DNA from: Colius striatus
Taxonomy: Eukaryota; Chordata; Aves; Coliiformes; Coliidae
Assembly: GCF_028858725.1 (NCBI RefSeq)
Contig: NC_084790.1
Coordinates: 64,501 to 128,500, forward strand
Direction of reading: 5' to 3'
DNA: 64,000 bases
Below the pieces are notes generated by a model. That model searched no databases, was not told where the DNA came from, and was given only the letters and a program-made list of their open reading frames with translations. A program made the position numbers and the translations under genes. Position 1 is the first letter of the stretch. Each line of letters starts with the position of its first letter. This document shows positions 10,745 through 22,096 of the stretch, piece after piece.

Positions 10745-11187
10745 CGGCTATCCTGAAGCACTGAAAAGAACAGAAAAATGAAAAAGACAAGAAATAAAAA
10801 AACCCACCCACTTGTGTTACAAGAGTAGAAATGAGAGGAGTGAAAGGAGCGGTGATGAACAAAGAAAGAAAAGGAGCAAAGGAAAAGAGGAGCAGAAAAG
10901 GAGAAATGCACCGCAAAGGAGCAAGGCAGAATAGCAGCAGAAAAAGAACAAGGCAGAAAACCAGCAGAAAAAGGAGCAAAAGAGAAAAGCAGCACAAGAG
11001 GAGTAAGGCAGAAAAGTTACACAAGAGGAGCAAGGCCGAAAAGTAGCACAAGAGGAGCAATGAGAAGCGGAAGGCAGCAGCAAAGGAACAAGGCAGAAAG
11101 GCAGCAGAAGCTGAAGTAAAGGAGAAAAGCAAAAAAAGGAGAAAAACAGAAAAGCAGAAGAAAAGGAGAAATGCAAAAGTAAAAAAG
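10745..11187. repeat. Purine-rich minisatellite (AAAAGGAGCAAGGCAGAAAAGCAGC type), copy 1
   Basis: The plus strand is A/G-rich with units of about 20-25 bp such as AGGAGCAAGGCAGAAAAG and CAGCAGAAAAAGGAGCAA. The long minus-strand frames rich in Phe, Leu, Ser and Cys and the Lys/Arg-rich plus frames are artefacts of this composition. Confidence 0.75.
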
Positions 11188-11346
11188 AGCCTGTGTGTTA
11201 AGCCTTGATATGAAAGAGGATCCCCATCTCAGGGGATGGGGGAGCAGTACCTACCATTGCCTGCCCAGGGTATCAGCAGGGCTTTACCAGCAGACAGTCA
11301 CTGCCTGCCTCCCGATGGTGACAGGCGGTATTGCAGCCGGGGAGCC
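11188..11346. repeat. Duplicated unique-looking segment, copy 1
   Basis: The segment begins GAGCCTGTGTGTTAAGCC and includes ATGAAAGAGGATCCCCATC and AGCAGGGCTTTACCAGCAGAC. It is repeated with differences at 11807-11990. Both copies follow a purine-rich minisatellite, so the duplicated unit is minisatellite plus segment (about 620 bp period). Confidence 0.7.
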
Positions 11347-11389
11347 ACACCGGGGCAGAGGCGCTCGTTTGTGTGTCATCTCCGCCGTC

Positions 11390-11806
11390 AGCAAAGGAGA
11401 GAACCATAAGAAAAGGAGAAAGTCGGAAAATCAGAAGAGCAGAGAAGTAGAAAAGCAGCAGACAACGAGCCAAACACGAAAGGCAGCAGCAGAGTAGAAA
11501 AGTAGCAGAAAAGGAGCACAGGCAAAAAGGCAGCAGAAAAGGAGCATGGCACAAAGGCAGCAGAAAAAGAGGATCACAGGAGAAAAGCAGCAAGGCAAAA
11601 AAGCATCAGAGAAGGCGCAAAGCAGAAAGGCAGCAGAAAGACAGCACTGGAGAAAAGATGCAGAAGTGAGGCAAAGGAGAAAAGCAGTAGAAGAGAAGCG
11701 AGGCAGAAAAGCAGTAGAAAAAGAGCAAAGGAAAAGTAAAGGAGAAAAGCAGAAAAGGATAAAAACAGAAAAGCAGAAGAAAAGGAGAAATGCAAAGTTA
11801 AGGAAG
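11390..11806. repeat. Purine-rich minisatellite, copy 2
   Basis: The same A/G-rich composition and unit types as copy 1 recur (GGCAGCAGAAAAGGAGCA, AGAAAAGCAGCAAGGC). Its end, AAAAGGAGAAATGCAAA followed by GAGCCTGTGTG, matches the end of copy 1. Confidence 0.75.
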
Positions 11807-11990
11807 AGCCTGTGTGATAAGCCCTGAGATGAAAGAGGATCCCCATCCCAGGGGATGCGGGAGCAGGACCTACCGTTGGCAGCCCAGGGTTCTTCAGAGC
11901 TTTCCCAGCAGACACTCGCTTCTCCTGGGGCACGGGACAACAGCAGCTGCTCTGTTGGATGGCCGCTTCCCTGGCAGCCACCACACAGTT
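11807..11990. repeat. Duplicated unique-looking segment, copy 2
   Basis: GAGCCTGTGTGATAAGCCC, ATGAAAGAGGATCCCCATCC, GGGGATGCGGGAGCAG and CCTACCGTTGGCAGCCCAG match copy 1 at 11188 with scattered substitutions. Confidence 0.7.
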
Positions 11991-11999
11991 CTCATCCCG

Positions 12000-13990
12000 G
12001 AGAAGGGCTCTTGCACCAGGAAGGTAGAGACAAGTCTAGGCAGAGCAACATCAGAAAGTAAAGCCAGCAAGGGCTGACTTGGCCACAGAAAGTGAGAATT
12101 GCCATGGTGACATCTCCCTACCGGGGAACCTCCCAGCAGCAACCAGGTCATTAGGTGATGGTATAAATCCAAGACATTCACCTTGGCCAAGGTGCCCCAG
12201 CAGCTCAGGCCATGGTGAGGAACCTTCCCAGCTCTCTGCCCTGCTTTGGAGAGAGTCAGTGTGTCCCTTCTGCAGCCCAGCACTGCCAGCATGTGGGTTT
12301 GTCTGTGCAAGGGCACACACCTCTTAGGAGAGGTACTCTGAAGGGAGAATAAAGCACGCTTCACCAGAGAGGAAGCTGAGGTTGTCAGCTTTTCTGATCG
12401 GGGACAGGCGGGAGCAGCGAGTGCTGGTCTTTGCCAGACATGCAGAGGAGAATGGGAGGCTCTCCTGGCCCCACAGTACTATGCTCGCTTTTGGTCCCCT
12501 CAATGTGCCTGGGTCGGGTCCCTTCCCAGCACATGCAGATCAAGGTTGACAGGGATCGAGCCCTGGGTGGGCAAGAGGAGCCCCAGCTGAGGCACACAGA
12601 GCATTCCAGTTTCTGCACAGAGCTCCCCTTGCCCGCAGCTCCCATGTGCAGCCGGGTCTCTGCACCCACCCAGCACCACAGCTGTGGCAGGGGCCTCAGT
12701 AGATTCTTTCCTCAGAGATTTCCCTGGAGCTTTGTGAGTCCCTCTGACAACAGGAGCTGCCCCTCACTCTACAGCAGTGATCCTGTGCATCCCAGCACCC
12801 CAAGACCTGGAGCCAACAGCAGCAGCTACAGCCTGTGCCTGAAGCAGTTTCCCACTGGGTAACAGAGGGAGGTGGAGGCTGCAGTGTGTGCAGGCAGAGA
12901 GCTACCCTGAGGACCCACCAACCACAAAAAGCAGTGTGGCTTGGACCAAAAGGAGCTCCAAAAGAGGGGTTTAGACTAAAAATGTTTGTTTGGAAACTCA
13001 AGATATGGTGTGGAACCTAAATATGATCAGCTAGGTCCTCAAAATTATACTTTGGATCCTTAAAATGAGTCTTTGGACATTTAGGGGGAAGGGCCATGGG
13101 CCTGGGCTGTGGGGCTAGCCCCATGTGTGCCATGTGAAGCTTGGGCTGATTTCCTCAAGGAGAGAAGCCTGGAGCTGCCAAGAAAGCCTAGTGATGTCCA
13201 GGGACCACATGTCCTTGGGATGGGCAGGGACAGGAACCCCACAAAGAGAGAACAATTAAGGTGGTGTTACTCGAAGGGAGCGTTGCATGCAGATACCCAC
13301 AGAGAAAGGACGACCCCACAGTCCCAGGGGAGGCAGTAGGGACCTAGAAAACATAGGTGAGGAAGGCTGGAGAAGGATTCATGTAACCCTTGGGCGCAAC
13401 CAAACACCCCTATTGTCCTTGGAAGCACACCATAGTCCCTTCAAGCATCTGCTGCATCCAGAGGCAACAGGGACCTCCACCCATCTCGGATCAGAGGAGA
13501 GACAGAGAGAGATCAGAAGGGAGATGACCCTGGGCTGGAAATTGTCTCCAAGAGGAAACTCTGGTATTCATCTTATCAAAGACTGTGTCCAGATCATGGG
13601 AGCCCAATGCATGCACATGAGACAGAGCCAAAACTCCTTGTCCTGTTGCACAACCAAAGACCTGGGACAGGTATGAAAAATTACTAGTGTCCCCCGCTCC
13701 CCATCTCTTAGTGTCCCTGAAGGGTTGTCTCTCCTGAAGGGGTATATCAAGAGGGTGGCGAAGATATTGTGCCATGGCTTGCACGGAAGGAAACGCCACT
13801 CAGCAGCCAAGTAAGTTAGCTGCTGTATCTTAGTCCTTGTGTGAAGCACAAGTCCCTGAACAGTCTCTTCCTATCCCATGGCCTGACTTGTACCACAAAA
13901 GTCATCTCTAATCCCAGTGCTTTGTACTTCTCATTTACAAACCTGGCAGTCACTATGATCTGCTTTAATTCAGTGTCATTATTCTGAGAA
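12000..13990. other. Gene-free stretch with LTR-like spacing at 12.16-12.35 kb
   Basis: No recognised exon. The plus strand has GGTATAAATCC near 12160 and GAATAAAGCACGCTTCACC near 12346, a TATA-to-AATAAA distance that could fit an LTR U3/R, but no TG...CA ends or target duplication could be set. Open frames of up to 143 codons show no familiar motif. Confidence 0.3.
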
Positions 13991-14029
13991 CTTGAAAACA
14001 TTGTAGCTTTGATACAACTGTCCCTGCTA

Positions 14030-14238
14030 GTGACAAGTCAGTACAGCATCAGTCCCAATACTGACTCCTTAAGAATGTCACTTGTCACAGGTTTCCACCT
14101 GCACATTTAGCCATGGATTGCAATTCTTTGAATGCAACAATCCAGCCAATTCCTTATCCACTGAGTGGCCCATCTGTCAAATCCGTGCCTCTCCCATTTA
14201 GGGGCATGGATGTCACATGGGACAGTATCAAATGACTG
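14030..14238 (-). mobile_element. CR1 LINE ORF2 fragment, minus orientation
   Basis: The plus strand shows the antisense of the CR1 reverse-transcriptase region: CCAGCCAATTCCTTATCCAC followed by a TGAGTGG...CCATCTGTCAAATCC run, and GACAGTATCAAATG at its end. It is short and 5'- and 3'-truncated. Confidence 0.7.
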
Positions 14239-14386
14239 TGCACTTCAGTGTTGAAGAGGCATTTAGACAATGCCTTTAATTATATGCTTTTAACATTTGG
14301 TCACTCCTGAAGTGGTCAGACAGTGGGACTACATGATCCTTGTGGGTCTCTTCCAACTAAAATTTCTATTGTATTCTAGTCAGAAG
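14239..14386 (+). mobile_element. CR1 LINE 3' end, plus orientation
   Basis: GCATTTAGACAATGCCTTTAA, TTTGGTCACTCCTGAAGTGG and CATGATCCTTGTGGGTCTC followed by TTCCAACT and TTCTATTGTATTCTA are the end of a common avian CR1 subfamily, opposite in orientation to its left neighbour. Confidence 0.8.
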
Positions 14387-16430
14387 TATATATATTCTAT
14401 GCTGGTCTTTTTTGCTGTGAGGGTATATTGCTGGCTCATGGTCAGCTTGTTGTTGCCCAGGTACCTCAGGCCCTTCCCTGCAGAGCTTGTTTCCAATCAG
14501 TCAGGCCTTAGTACCTACTGTACAGTGTGTTTAGGCCTCTGCTTATTGCTTACAACCTTCCAACACCATATGCACACAAAGACCAACGGTCAGCTGGGAC
14601 AGGACTGGGATTTCCCTAGCAGCAGGCTCTCAAGACTCTGTCTCTCCAATATTTATCCTCAAGGCCTGTGGTGTACCTGGTTCCCAGATATATTCACCTA
14701 TTTCCTAGCTACTGCAGCTCACTAGTGTCAAACACCTCAAAATAGAAGCCACTGTCATTCAAGAAAATAATTAGGAACAAATTTAAATACAACATACTTG
14801 TGATTAGACTCAGGACTTGGCCAGAAAAGCACAGTAACCAGTGATCTCTTTACACTCCACAGATTTGAAAATATCCTGAATCTGACGCTGTCTTTCAGTT
14901 TCTCCATCTCCCAGAGGGGAAGATCCACCTTTGCTTACATCCCTTGTTTCTTGTCCCTTCTTCCTAAGACAATGAAGGTTCTTTCCAAGATGCTGAGTGC
15001 ATCCATCCTTAGGCATTACAGTTTCACAAAGTCTTACCCAGGCCTTCATGCTTACCCAAGTTTTTTTTAAACACCGGAATCTACAAGTAAACATTATGAG
15101 AGAGCCTCCGAGTGAGAGGGGATCAGACCATACCTTTCTGAATTAGACACCTTCCTCTTTGCATGTCCTGAAGTGCTGCCCTGGCACAACATGCCTCTGC
15201 ATGGCAGGCAGGACCAGGCCAGGCCAGGCCAAGCCCTTCTTCTAGGCTACAACTTCCAGTCTAGGCCCCATCAAACTGGTCAGACTGCCATCTGAAAGCA
15301 ATTAGTGACCTTACATGGCATTTACAGATAAACCTCACCTGTGTCCCAAGCCAACAGCAGCCCAGAGTTTTGAACCCAATCATTCTGGTTTGATACACAC
15401 CAATATTCCAGTAACTCAAGCCCCGAATCTTTTGCTCTAGTGTCCTACTGCAGCTTTATGAGTATATCACACTTGAAAGTATCTCCAGATTTGCCTGGGA
15501 AGACAGCTGGTGCAAGGGATCTTTGATGAATTTGACTGCAGGAGGCTGCAAGATTCAACTCAGCATATTCAGAGAATTTACAATAAACAACTCTCCCAGG
15601 CTGGCCTTTGAGATGCAACTGACTTCCCTGATCATGTTGATCAACACACAGCTCTCCTCTGCCTTACTCATCCTGTACTGCTGTTTGCTCTTCCCATGTG
15701 TTTTGTCACAGGCCTTGTCTCATTCCTCAGTTGTGTAATATGTTCTGGGTAACCCTGGTGTGACAGGGCTGGGGGAAGAATATTTCTGGTTGCTGCTTTC
15801 TGCTGTTCCTGCTTTCTGACCCACAAGTGAGTTGCAATGACTGCTGATGGGCAGCAGATGGAAGCAGTAGCCTGTGTGCTGCAGGCACGATCTCCGGAGA
15901 CCGGAGCACTGACTGCTAGAGCTGCTGCTGCTGCAGATGGGGGAGATGGGGGTCGGAGTCGGGGGAGATAGATCAAAATACATGCAGAACTCTACCATAA
16001 GTATGGCCAGAGTTATTTTTCCGAGCCAGGATGCTCATGTTACAGCTCCTCTTATCACACTATTCCCATAAAAACTTTTCCCTTTAATACATTTTTTTCC
16101 CAGCAAAATACAATGTTTTATCATCATTAGCATCTCACACTCGTTTCTCAAAAAAAAATTTAAAAAAATCACAAAAACAAAATAATTTCCCTTTCCCAGA
16201 ACACAAAACACTGAACACATTTTTTAACACCACAGATGGACAGATATTATCTGGAAGCTGAGAACTAGCAGTTCCTTAAAACTATAAAATCCCTCAGTAA
16301 CAATCAAAAGCTTTTACTTTTGTTTGAAGAATTAAAGTTCAGTTTGCCAAGCCATTGTCCCTTCCATCTTTCCCTCTCTCAAAAAATCACACTCAAACTC
16401 TAAGAAATGGTCCAAATAGTTGCCAGTTAG
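14387..16430. other. Gene-free stretch
   Basis: No exon, RNA gene or repeat family that I can name. There is a small GGCCA-rich tandem tract near 15215 (CCAGGCCAGGCCAGGCCAAG) and a CTGCTGCTGCTG run near 15922. Confidence 0.4.
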
Positions 16431-17885
16431 AATGACAGAATCATTTTGATTGAAAAAGACCTTTAAGCTCCTGAGTCCAACCCTTCACACTCCCAAGCCC
16501 ACCACTCAGCACTTCAGCTCCACAGCTTTGCAATAGCTCCATGGCTGGGGACTACCCCGTCTCCCTGGACAGCCTGGGACAGGGACTGACAACTTTCTCA
16601 GGCAAAAAGTTCTTCCTCAGTTCCAATTTAAACCTTCCCTGGGGCAACTTGAGGCTGTTTCCTCTTATCTCGTTAATCATTACTAGAGAGAAGAAACTGA
16701 CCACCCACCTCACCACAAGTCCTTTCCAGAGAGCTGTACAGCGTCATCATGTCTCTTCTCAGCCTTCTCCAGGCTAAGTAGTCCCAGTTACCTCAGCTGC
16801 CTCCCATCAGACTACATTGTACTCCAGACCCTTCACCAGATCTGGTGCCCAGCTCTGGACACACTTCAGCCCCTCAACGACTCTTTTGTAATGAGGGGCA
16901 CAACACTGAACACACCAGTGCCAAGTACAGGAGAAGAATCAAGACCTTGGTCCTGCTGGCCACACTCTTTCTAACACAATCCAGGATGTCACTAGCCTTC
17001 TTGGCCACCTGAGCATGCTGCTACCTCATGCTCAGCCACTCTTGATCAATCCCCTCAGGCCCTTTCCCTCCATCAGCTTTCCAGCCCCTCTGCCCCAGCC
17101 TGCTGCACTGCTTGGGGTTGTTGTGGCCCAAAATCAGGACCCAGCCCTTGACCTTGTTAAGCCTCATCCCGTTGCCCTCGGGCCATCACTCCAGCCTGGT
17201 CAGGGCCCTCTGAAGAGCCTTCCTCAGACACATCTATGCTCCTGCCCAGCTTCACATCATCAGTATACAGTGCACTCAATTCCCTCATTGAAGTCATTGA
17301 TAAAGACATTAAACAGAACAAGCCCCAGCACCGAGTCCTGGGGAACACCACTGGTGAATGACCAACAACTGAATTTAACTCCACTTACCGTCACGCCGTG
17401 AGCTTTTCCACGAAGAGTTTTCCATCCAATGTAAAATGGGTCCATCCAAGCCACAGGCAGTCATGTCTCTCCAGGATGATGCTGCGGGAGGACAGATGGT
17501 TTTACCCTTGAAGACTGAGGTGACAATAGCTTCAAGTACCTCAGTCCATTCCTCATCCATTATCACAAGGCTTTCCTCTGCATCCATTACGTCCATTAAA
17601 GGATGAAGATTCCTCTCGAGCCTCCTTTTGTTGCTGATATATTTGTGGAAACTTTTCCTATTGTCTTTCACAGCAGTGCCCAGATTAAGTTCTAACTGTG
17701 CCTTGGCCCTTCTAATTTTCTTTTGTGCAACCTCACAACATCCTTTGTAGTCCTTTTGGGCTGCCTGAGCTTTCTACCAAAGGTCATAAACTCTCTTTTT
17801 CCTCCTGCGCTCCAGCTGAAGCTCCCTGTTCAGCCAGGACAGTCCTTCTGTGCCACCAGTTCACCTTCTTGCACATGGTGACAGT
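16431..17885 (-). mobile_element. CR1 LINE, ~1.45-kb 3' fragment including reverse-transcriptase C-terminus
   Basis: The plus strand begins as the antisense of a CR1 3' end and continues through the 3' UTR into ORF2. On the minus strand the decayed frames still read SGVPQDSVLGLVLFNVFIND (the CR1 reverse-transcriptase palm motif SGVPQGSVLGP) at about 17380-17320 and, upstream, KSFHKYISNKRR, typical of the ORF2 thumb/linker region. Several frameshifts and stops separate these pieces. It is an inactive, 5'-truncated copy. Confidence 0.85.
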
Positions 17886-18079
17886 AAGAACATTATAAAA
17901 CCATGGAGACAAGACTGTGCAAGGCCTCTGGAGATGTGCTGGCTGAGGCGCTGGACACGGCTGCTCGCAGCCTCCTCCCTAGGCCTGCACAGACGGATCT
18001 CCAAGCATGGGCGTCCCACTGCTTCCCTCAGTGCTGCCTCGCACTGCACCATTTTCACTGCAGTTTTCTTGTGGCCAAG

Positions 18080-18560
18080 GGAGATTTACACGCTTACACC
18101 GCGATCCACAGCCCTTATCCCCTCACGGCGCGCTACTGAGGGGCCTGGCTCTGACTCCCTCACACGGGGCAGATGCACCCCACCTCCCATCCCGCCTCGT
18201 CCCCGCGCTTCTCTGCACGGCTCACGTCCCCCAGCTCTCCCATCAACTTGCCTACGGCCCACCAGGCTCACAGCGCCTCGATAATCTCTTTGTCCCGAAG
18301 GCAGAGCCCTGCCGGCCGAGCTCCGGGCCCTGGGGGCCTTACGGGCGGCTGGCGCCGAGACCCGCCGTCGACTGACGGAGCGACCACACGGCCTGCGGGA
18401 GCCGCTCCTTAATGGGCAACAGCGGCCGCTGCGCTCCCATTGGCTACTGGAAAGCTTCGTGGGCTTGGTCTCGGTGGAGCGCTCTGCGCATGCACCAGCC
18501 GGAGGCACGCGCCACCCCACCCGGCGCATGCACCTTGCAGTGCAGCCCTGCCCAACACAC
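18080..18560. promoter_or_regulatory. CpG-rich promoter-like block
   Basis: CpG and GC content are clearly above the neighbourhood. It contains CCCATTGGCTACTGG (CCAAT box) near 18437 and two CGCATGCACC boxes, near 18486 and 18524, that resemble NRF1 half sites, all typical of housekeeping promoters. It lies about 300-700 bp upstream of the DAD1 last exon on the plus strand, but no DAD1 first exon is seen beside it. It could serve an unrecognised transcript, an alternative DAD1 promoter, or a former promoter brought in by rearrangement. Confidence 0.5.
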
Positions 18561-18854
18561 ACGGTGGAAGACACAGAAATGTGCATTTCTATGCAAGTCC
18601 CATCCAGTTATAAGCCTGTTCCTGTCAGGACTCACTTGTCATACCCTATAGTGTAGTACTGTGGGAGAACTGATTGCATAAAAGTCCCGTATGAGTCGCC
18701 TGCCAGCTCACCTTACACTAAAGACAGAGTTACTGTTCCTGTGCCCTGATGGAACAGTGACCCAGAATGGGCTGAACCGCCCCGGGAAGACTGTGCTTGC
18801 CACCGTATCTTCCTTCTGTGATTGCTGACCTGTCGTTCTTTCTCTGCCATGCAG

Positions 18855-18985
18855 TTTGCCTCCAGATCCAGATCAACCCCCAGAACAAGGGCAAGTTCCA
18901 GAGCATTTCACTGGAGCAGGCGTTTGCTGATTTTCTCTTTGCCAACACCATCCTCCATCTCGTTGTCACCAATTTTGTTGGCTGA
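18855..18985 (+). CDS. DAD1: DAD1, last coding exon (oligosaccharyltransferase subunit)
   Basis: DAD1 is a small membrane subunit of the oligosaccharyltransferase complex in the ER, needed for N-glycosylation. After the splice acceptor TCTCTGCCATGCAG the exon reads [17 protein letters not shown], then [13 protein letters not shown] and [13 protein letters not shown] and a TGA stop at 18983-18985. This is the C-terminal third of DAD1 (about 113 residues in vertebrates) with the same ending NFVG. The exon starts in phase 1 (a preceding G completes Val). Exons 1-2 are not found in the window; they may lie further upstream, because DAD1 introns are long in mammals. DAD1 is the conserved neighbour of TRAC, transcribed towards it, and that arrangement holds here. 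Several residues differ from the very conserved family sequence (for example LEQ for PER), so a pseudogene or a diverged copy is possible. Confidence 0.8.
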
Positions 18986-19725
18986 GCTCTAGAAGAGACT
19001 GCGAGGTACTGATCCCTGAGGTCACAAAAGGGGCAACCACGGTTCACACAGCTTTGGTACTTCTGTAGAGTTGGGAGAGAACTAGAGAGACAGTGCTCCC
19101 AGCTTCATCTTGGCCAAGTACAGTTAAGCTGTTGTCCTCTGGGCTGATGCAGGGTTAGGATTTATTACTTTCTGTTTTTCTGCACGTATTTTTTGGCTCT
19201 TGTTATTTAAAAAGCAGTTTGAGTGTTACAGAAACCTACTTGTGTTTCTCTCTTCTGAGAGAAATGCCTCATTCAAAGGGCTTTAGGAGCTGGAACTCCC
19301 AGATTCTCAGAGTTGTCCTGTTTGAGGCCACATGGCATTGCTGGTGTCCAAGTCTGGAGTCTCTCAGCAGGTTAGAGGAAGGAGTTTAGGACAGGGAGAG
19401 TTTGGTGAGGAAGGTGGAAGACAGGCCCCATTGTTACTGTTGCCAGAGGCTTCAAGATCATTGGAGCCTGTGGGGTATTTCCTCTCCCTTTGCAGAAAAC
19501 ATTGCTCATGTTGCCTTCCTCTCCTTCCAGGTCTCGAATTGCTCCTGAGCTCTGCTGCCAAAGCCTGGCATCGGGAAGTGTGGTTCACCAGCAGACTCTG
19601 ATGTGTCTTCTTGGTGTAGGGCAGAGCTCAAGGTTTTTCCTCACAAACTGTCCTATGGAGGGGTCTGCTGCCTTGTTACAGTTACTGTAATCCTTTCTGT
19701 CAATAAAACCCTCTACCATACTGCA
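18986..19725 (+). other. DAD1: Probable DAD1 3' UTR with poly(A) signal
   Basis: The first AATAAA downstream of the stop on the plus strand is at 19702-19707 (CTGTCAATAAAACCC), followed by a T/G-rich stretch. It is a reasonable 3' end about 720 bp after the stop. The short open frames here are not conserved-looking. Confidence 0.45.
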
Positions 19726-21090
19726 GTCTTTTCCCTGTTGCTGACAAATACAGAGGTTCTTCTGATACCCAATTGTTTTCTGAGGCATGACTCCCTGTTT
19801 TTTCCCCCTCCTTCTCTAGCAGGTTTTTTTTCTGTGCCCCACTTTCAGAAGGAAGCAGGAAACAAGGAATCATGGAAACTCACTTGTCAGCTACCCTTTT
19901 CATCGCCCTGGTTCCTGTACCTTTATCATATGGAAATTGCATTGCCAGTGTACCCCCAGGCTTCAAAGCTGTGGAAGACCTGGGTTAGGCTGTGATTAGC
20001 AGTCACGAGCAGAAGTACATCCTCAGGTGTACCTGTCTTCCCACAGGCCCATGGGGTACAGCTGGATGTCCCAGGCTCACTAAGGCTGGGCAGTGATGCA
20101 GCCACATGACCACAATGTTGGCTTTCCTTCAGTCTGATGTGCTCCTGTGTTGTGTCCTAATGCTACTTTGTCCTGACATAGAGCCCTATGGTGATCTGAT
20201 TATGGGCACAGGACGAGATACTAACCCCAGCCAGCCTCTCCTATACCTTTGGCTGCAGAATTTACCCAGGTTACCTTCAGGCATAAGGCTCCATCCTTGT
20301 ATTGATGCTGCTTCATGCTTGACTGGGTTGTTGTGCAGGTGAAACACTGGATAGGTAAAATGTGTGTTGGAGATGTGTAACAGAAGTGCTTGTCTGCTGG
20401 TTCTTGAGTCTGATGGCATTGGATCCTGGCTCCTCTTTGCCACCTTTTTCCTTTTGCATTTCCAGCTGTGCTGCAGCCATTAAACCCATGGAGATGTGAA
20501 ACCTGCTGCTCCCAAGCCTTTTGCTAACTGAGCCTCTGAAAAGTTAAGTATGAGGGAGCAGGGTCTGTACTGTCTTATAGGATGCTGCTTGGGTCCATGG
20601 TAGGAACAGAGCTGCTGCCCCAGGCAGCACCACCAGCCCCAGGCGTTAAACTGGGTTACAGTGGTACTGGCTTTGTAGTGAAGGAATCAACAGCTCACAG
20701 GGATTAAATGAGCCAATGAGCTCTTCCTTCCCATAAGGAGGGCCCTGTCTGAGCCAGGTCCGTGGCAGAGGGAGACGGAGTTTTAGAGGTGGAGGAGCAG
20801 CACCAGGTCTCCTCTTTGCTCCCACGCTGCTACCTGAGCTGCGGGTGTCTCCTCGTGGGGCTGCCTGCCTCAATCTCAGCAGTTTGGCTTTACAGAGGGT
20901 TCCAGGCTGAGACACTCCTGTGGCTGCTTCTGAGAACTGGAGGGGAGTGGAAAAGAGCGAGCTGTGTGTTTCCTGTTGGGGCAGTGGTCTTTTCCTACCT
21001 GTTATCAGCTGCAGTGCCTCTTGTTGGCATAAACTCAGCACTGGAATTCAGAGGTTGTAGTGAGGTGGAGGCCAGTCTTTTTTTTCTCCA
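19726..21090. other. Intergenic DNA between DAD1 and TRAC, nothing recognised
   Basis: No exon or named repeat seen. In mammals the TCR-alpha locus control region lies in the DAD1-TRAC interval. Confidence 0.4.
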
Positions 21091-21362
21091 GTAAAGAATG
21101 ATACAACAAGAGGAAACATCCTCAAGTTGCCCCAGGGGAGGTTGAGATGGGAGCTGAGGGAGAAATTCACCCCTGAGAGAGTTATCAGCCCCTGTGCCAG
21201 GCTACCCAGGGAGCTGGGGGAGTGCCCAGTCCTGGAGAGATCCCAAAGGCGTGGAGCTGAGGTGCTGAGGGCCGTGGGTTAGTGATGGGCTTCGCACTGT
21301 GAGGGCAGGGCTGGGACTCCAGGAGCTGAAAGGGCTTTTCCATCCAGATGATTCTGTGGATC
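21091..21362 (+). mobile_element. CR1 LINE 3' fragment, plus orientation
   Basis: GATACAACAAGAGGAAACA, CTCAAGTTGCCCCAGGGGAGG, CCAGGCTACCCAGGGAGCTG and GGCTTTTCCATCCAGATGATTCTGTGGATCT follow CR1 3' UTR order. The copy is diverged and lost its terminal microsatellite. Confidence 0.8.
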
Positions 21363-21902
21363 TGAATAAGCTTCAATAGACTTGTACATTTCTTCAAGTT
21401 CTGCTTCTTATAAAAACTGCTTGGATCTATGTTCACACTGTAGAAGAGGGCAGGAGAGAGGTTGTTTTGTGTACAGAGTCATGTTTAATGGGAGGTGACA
21501 AACATTGAGCAGGGTGTTTTCTGCAACAAAGCCCCTTAAACCCCTAGAAAAGATGCAAATTAATCTCCTATCCATAGGTAGGTATTAGGGGGCAGGAGCT
21601 GGCATGGGGGTGCTGGCCACTGTGAGAAGACTCTCTGAACCACCCCACCTTCCTCCCTTGTCTCTTGAGATTTTTCTGTGTGGATTCAGTACCTGTATAA
21701 CAGAGCACAGAGATCTATCAGCAGTCAGAAATCTTACACACTTGTGTGATCTCTCCCCAGCCACTCACCACACTTTATAATGTGTTTTCTCCCCTCCTTT
21801 CCCTTGCTCACATTTTATATCTCGATCCTTCCTGCTGTACCCAAAACAACTTCCCCCAGACCCAAGGGCTGGCTGAGGTGAGGGGGCAGGAAGGGAGGAT
21901 CC

Positions 21903-22096
21903 CTTGACCTCATTTGAATTTGGCTTGTGGTCTAACGGCTGCCCTTCTTTTCCACACACACCTCCTCCTCCTGCTGTGTGCCACAGCAACCCCACTGCCC
22001 CCAGCCCTTGTTTGGTGCTCCACTTTCCAGAGGAAGTGGGTTCCGTGGTAAGCTGTGGAGGAGCATCAAAAGGTGACCCAGATCTCGATTGTGGTG
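21903..22096. promoter_or_regulatory. Candidate TCR-alpha enhancer (CRE-like, RUNX and ETS motif cluster)
   Basis: Within 190 bp there are TGACCTCA (21905-21912, one base from the CRE TGACGTCA), TGTGGT (21926-21931), AGGAAGT (22031-22037, ETS core), ATCAAAAG (near 22066, TCF/LEF-like) and TGTGGT (22090-22095, RUNX). The mammalian alpha enhancer combines CRE, TCF/LEF, RUNX and ETS sites and lies a few kb 3' of Calpha. Here the cluster is about 3 kb 3' of the TRAC membrane exon. Short motifs arise by chance, so this rests mainly on position. Confidence 0.3.

Noticed and set aside
10533..11940. Long minus-strand frames rich in Phe, Leu, Ser and Cys (up to 199 codons)
   Set aside because: They are translations of the complement of a purine-rich minisatellite, with open frames in other phases too.
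12431..12862. 143-codon plus-strand frame
   Set aside because: No start context, splice signals or recognised domain; the composition resembles surrounding non-coding DNA.
1..18800. Search for DAD1 exons 1-2 on the plus strand
   Set aside because: No stretch resembling the conserved N-terminal region was found by reading; absence is not certain without alignment.
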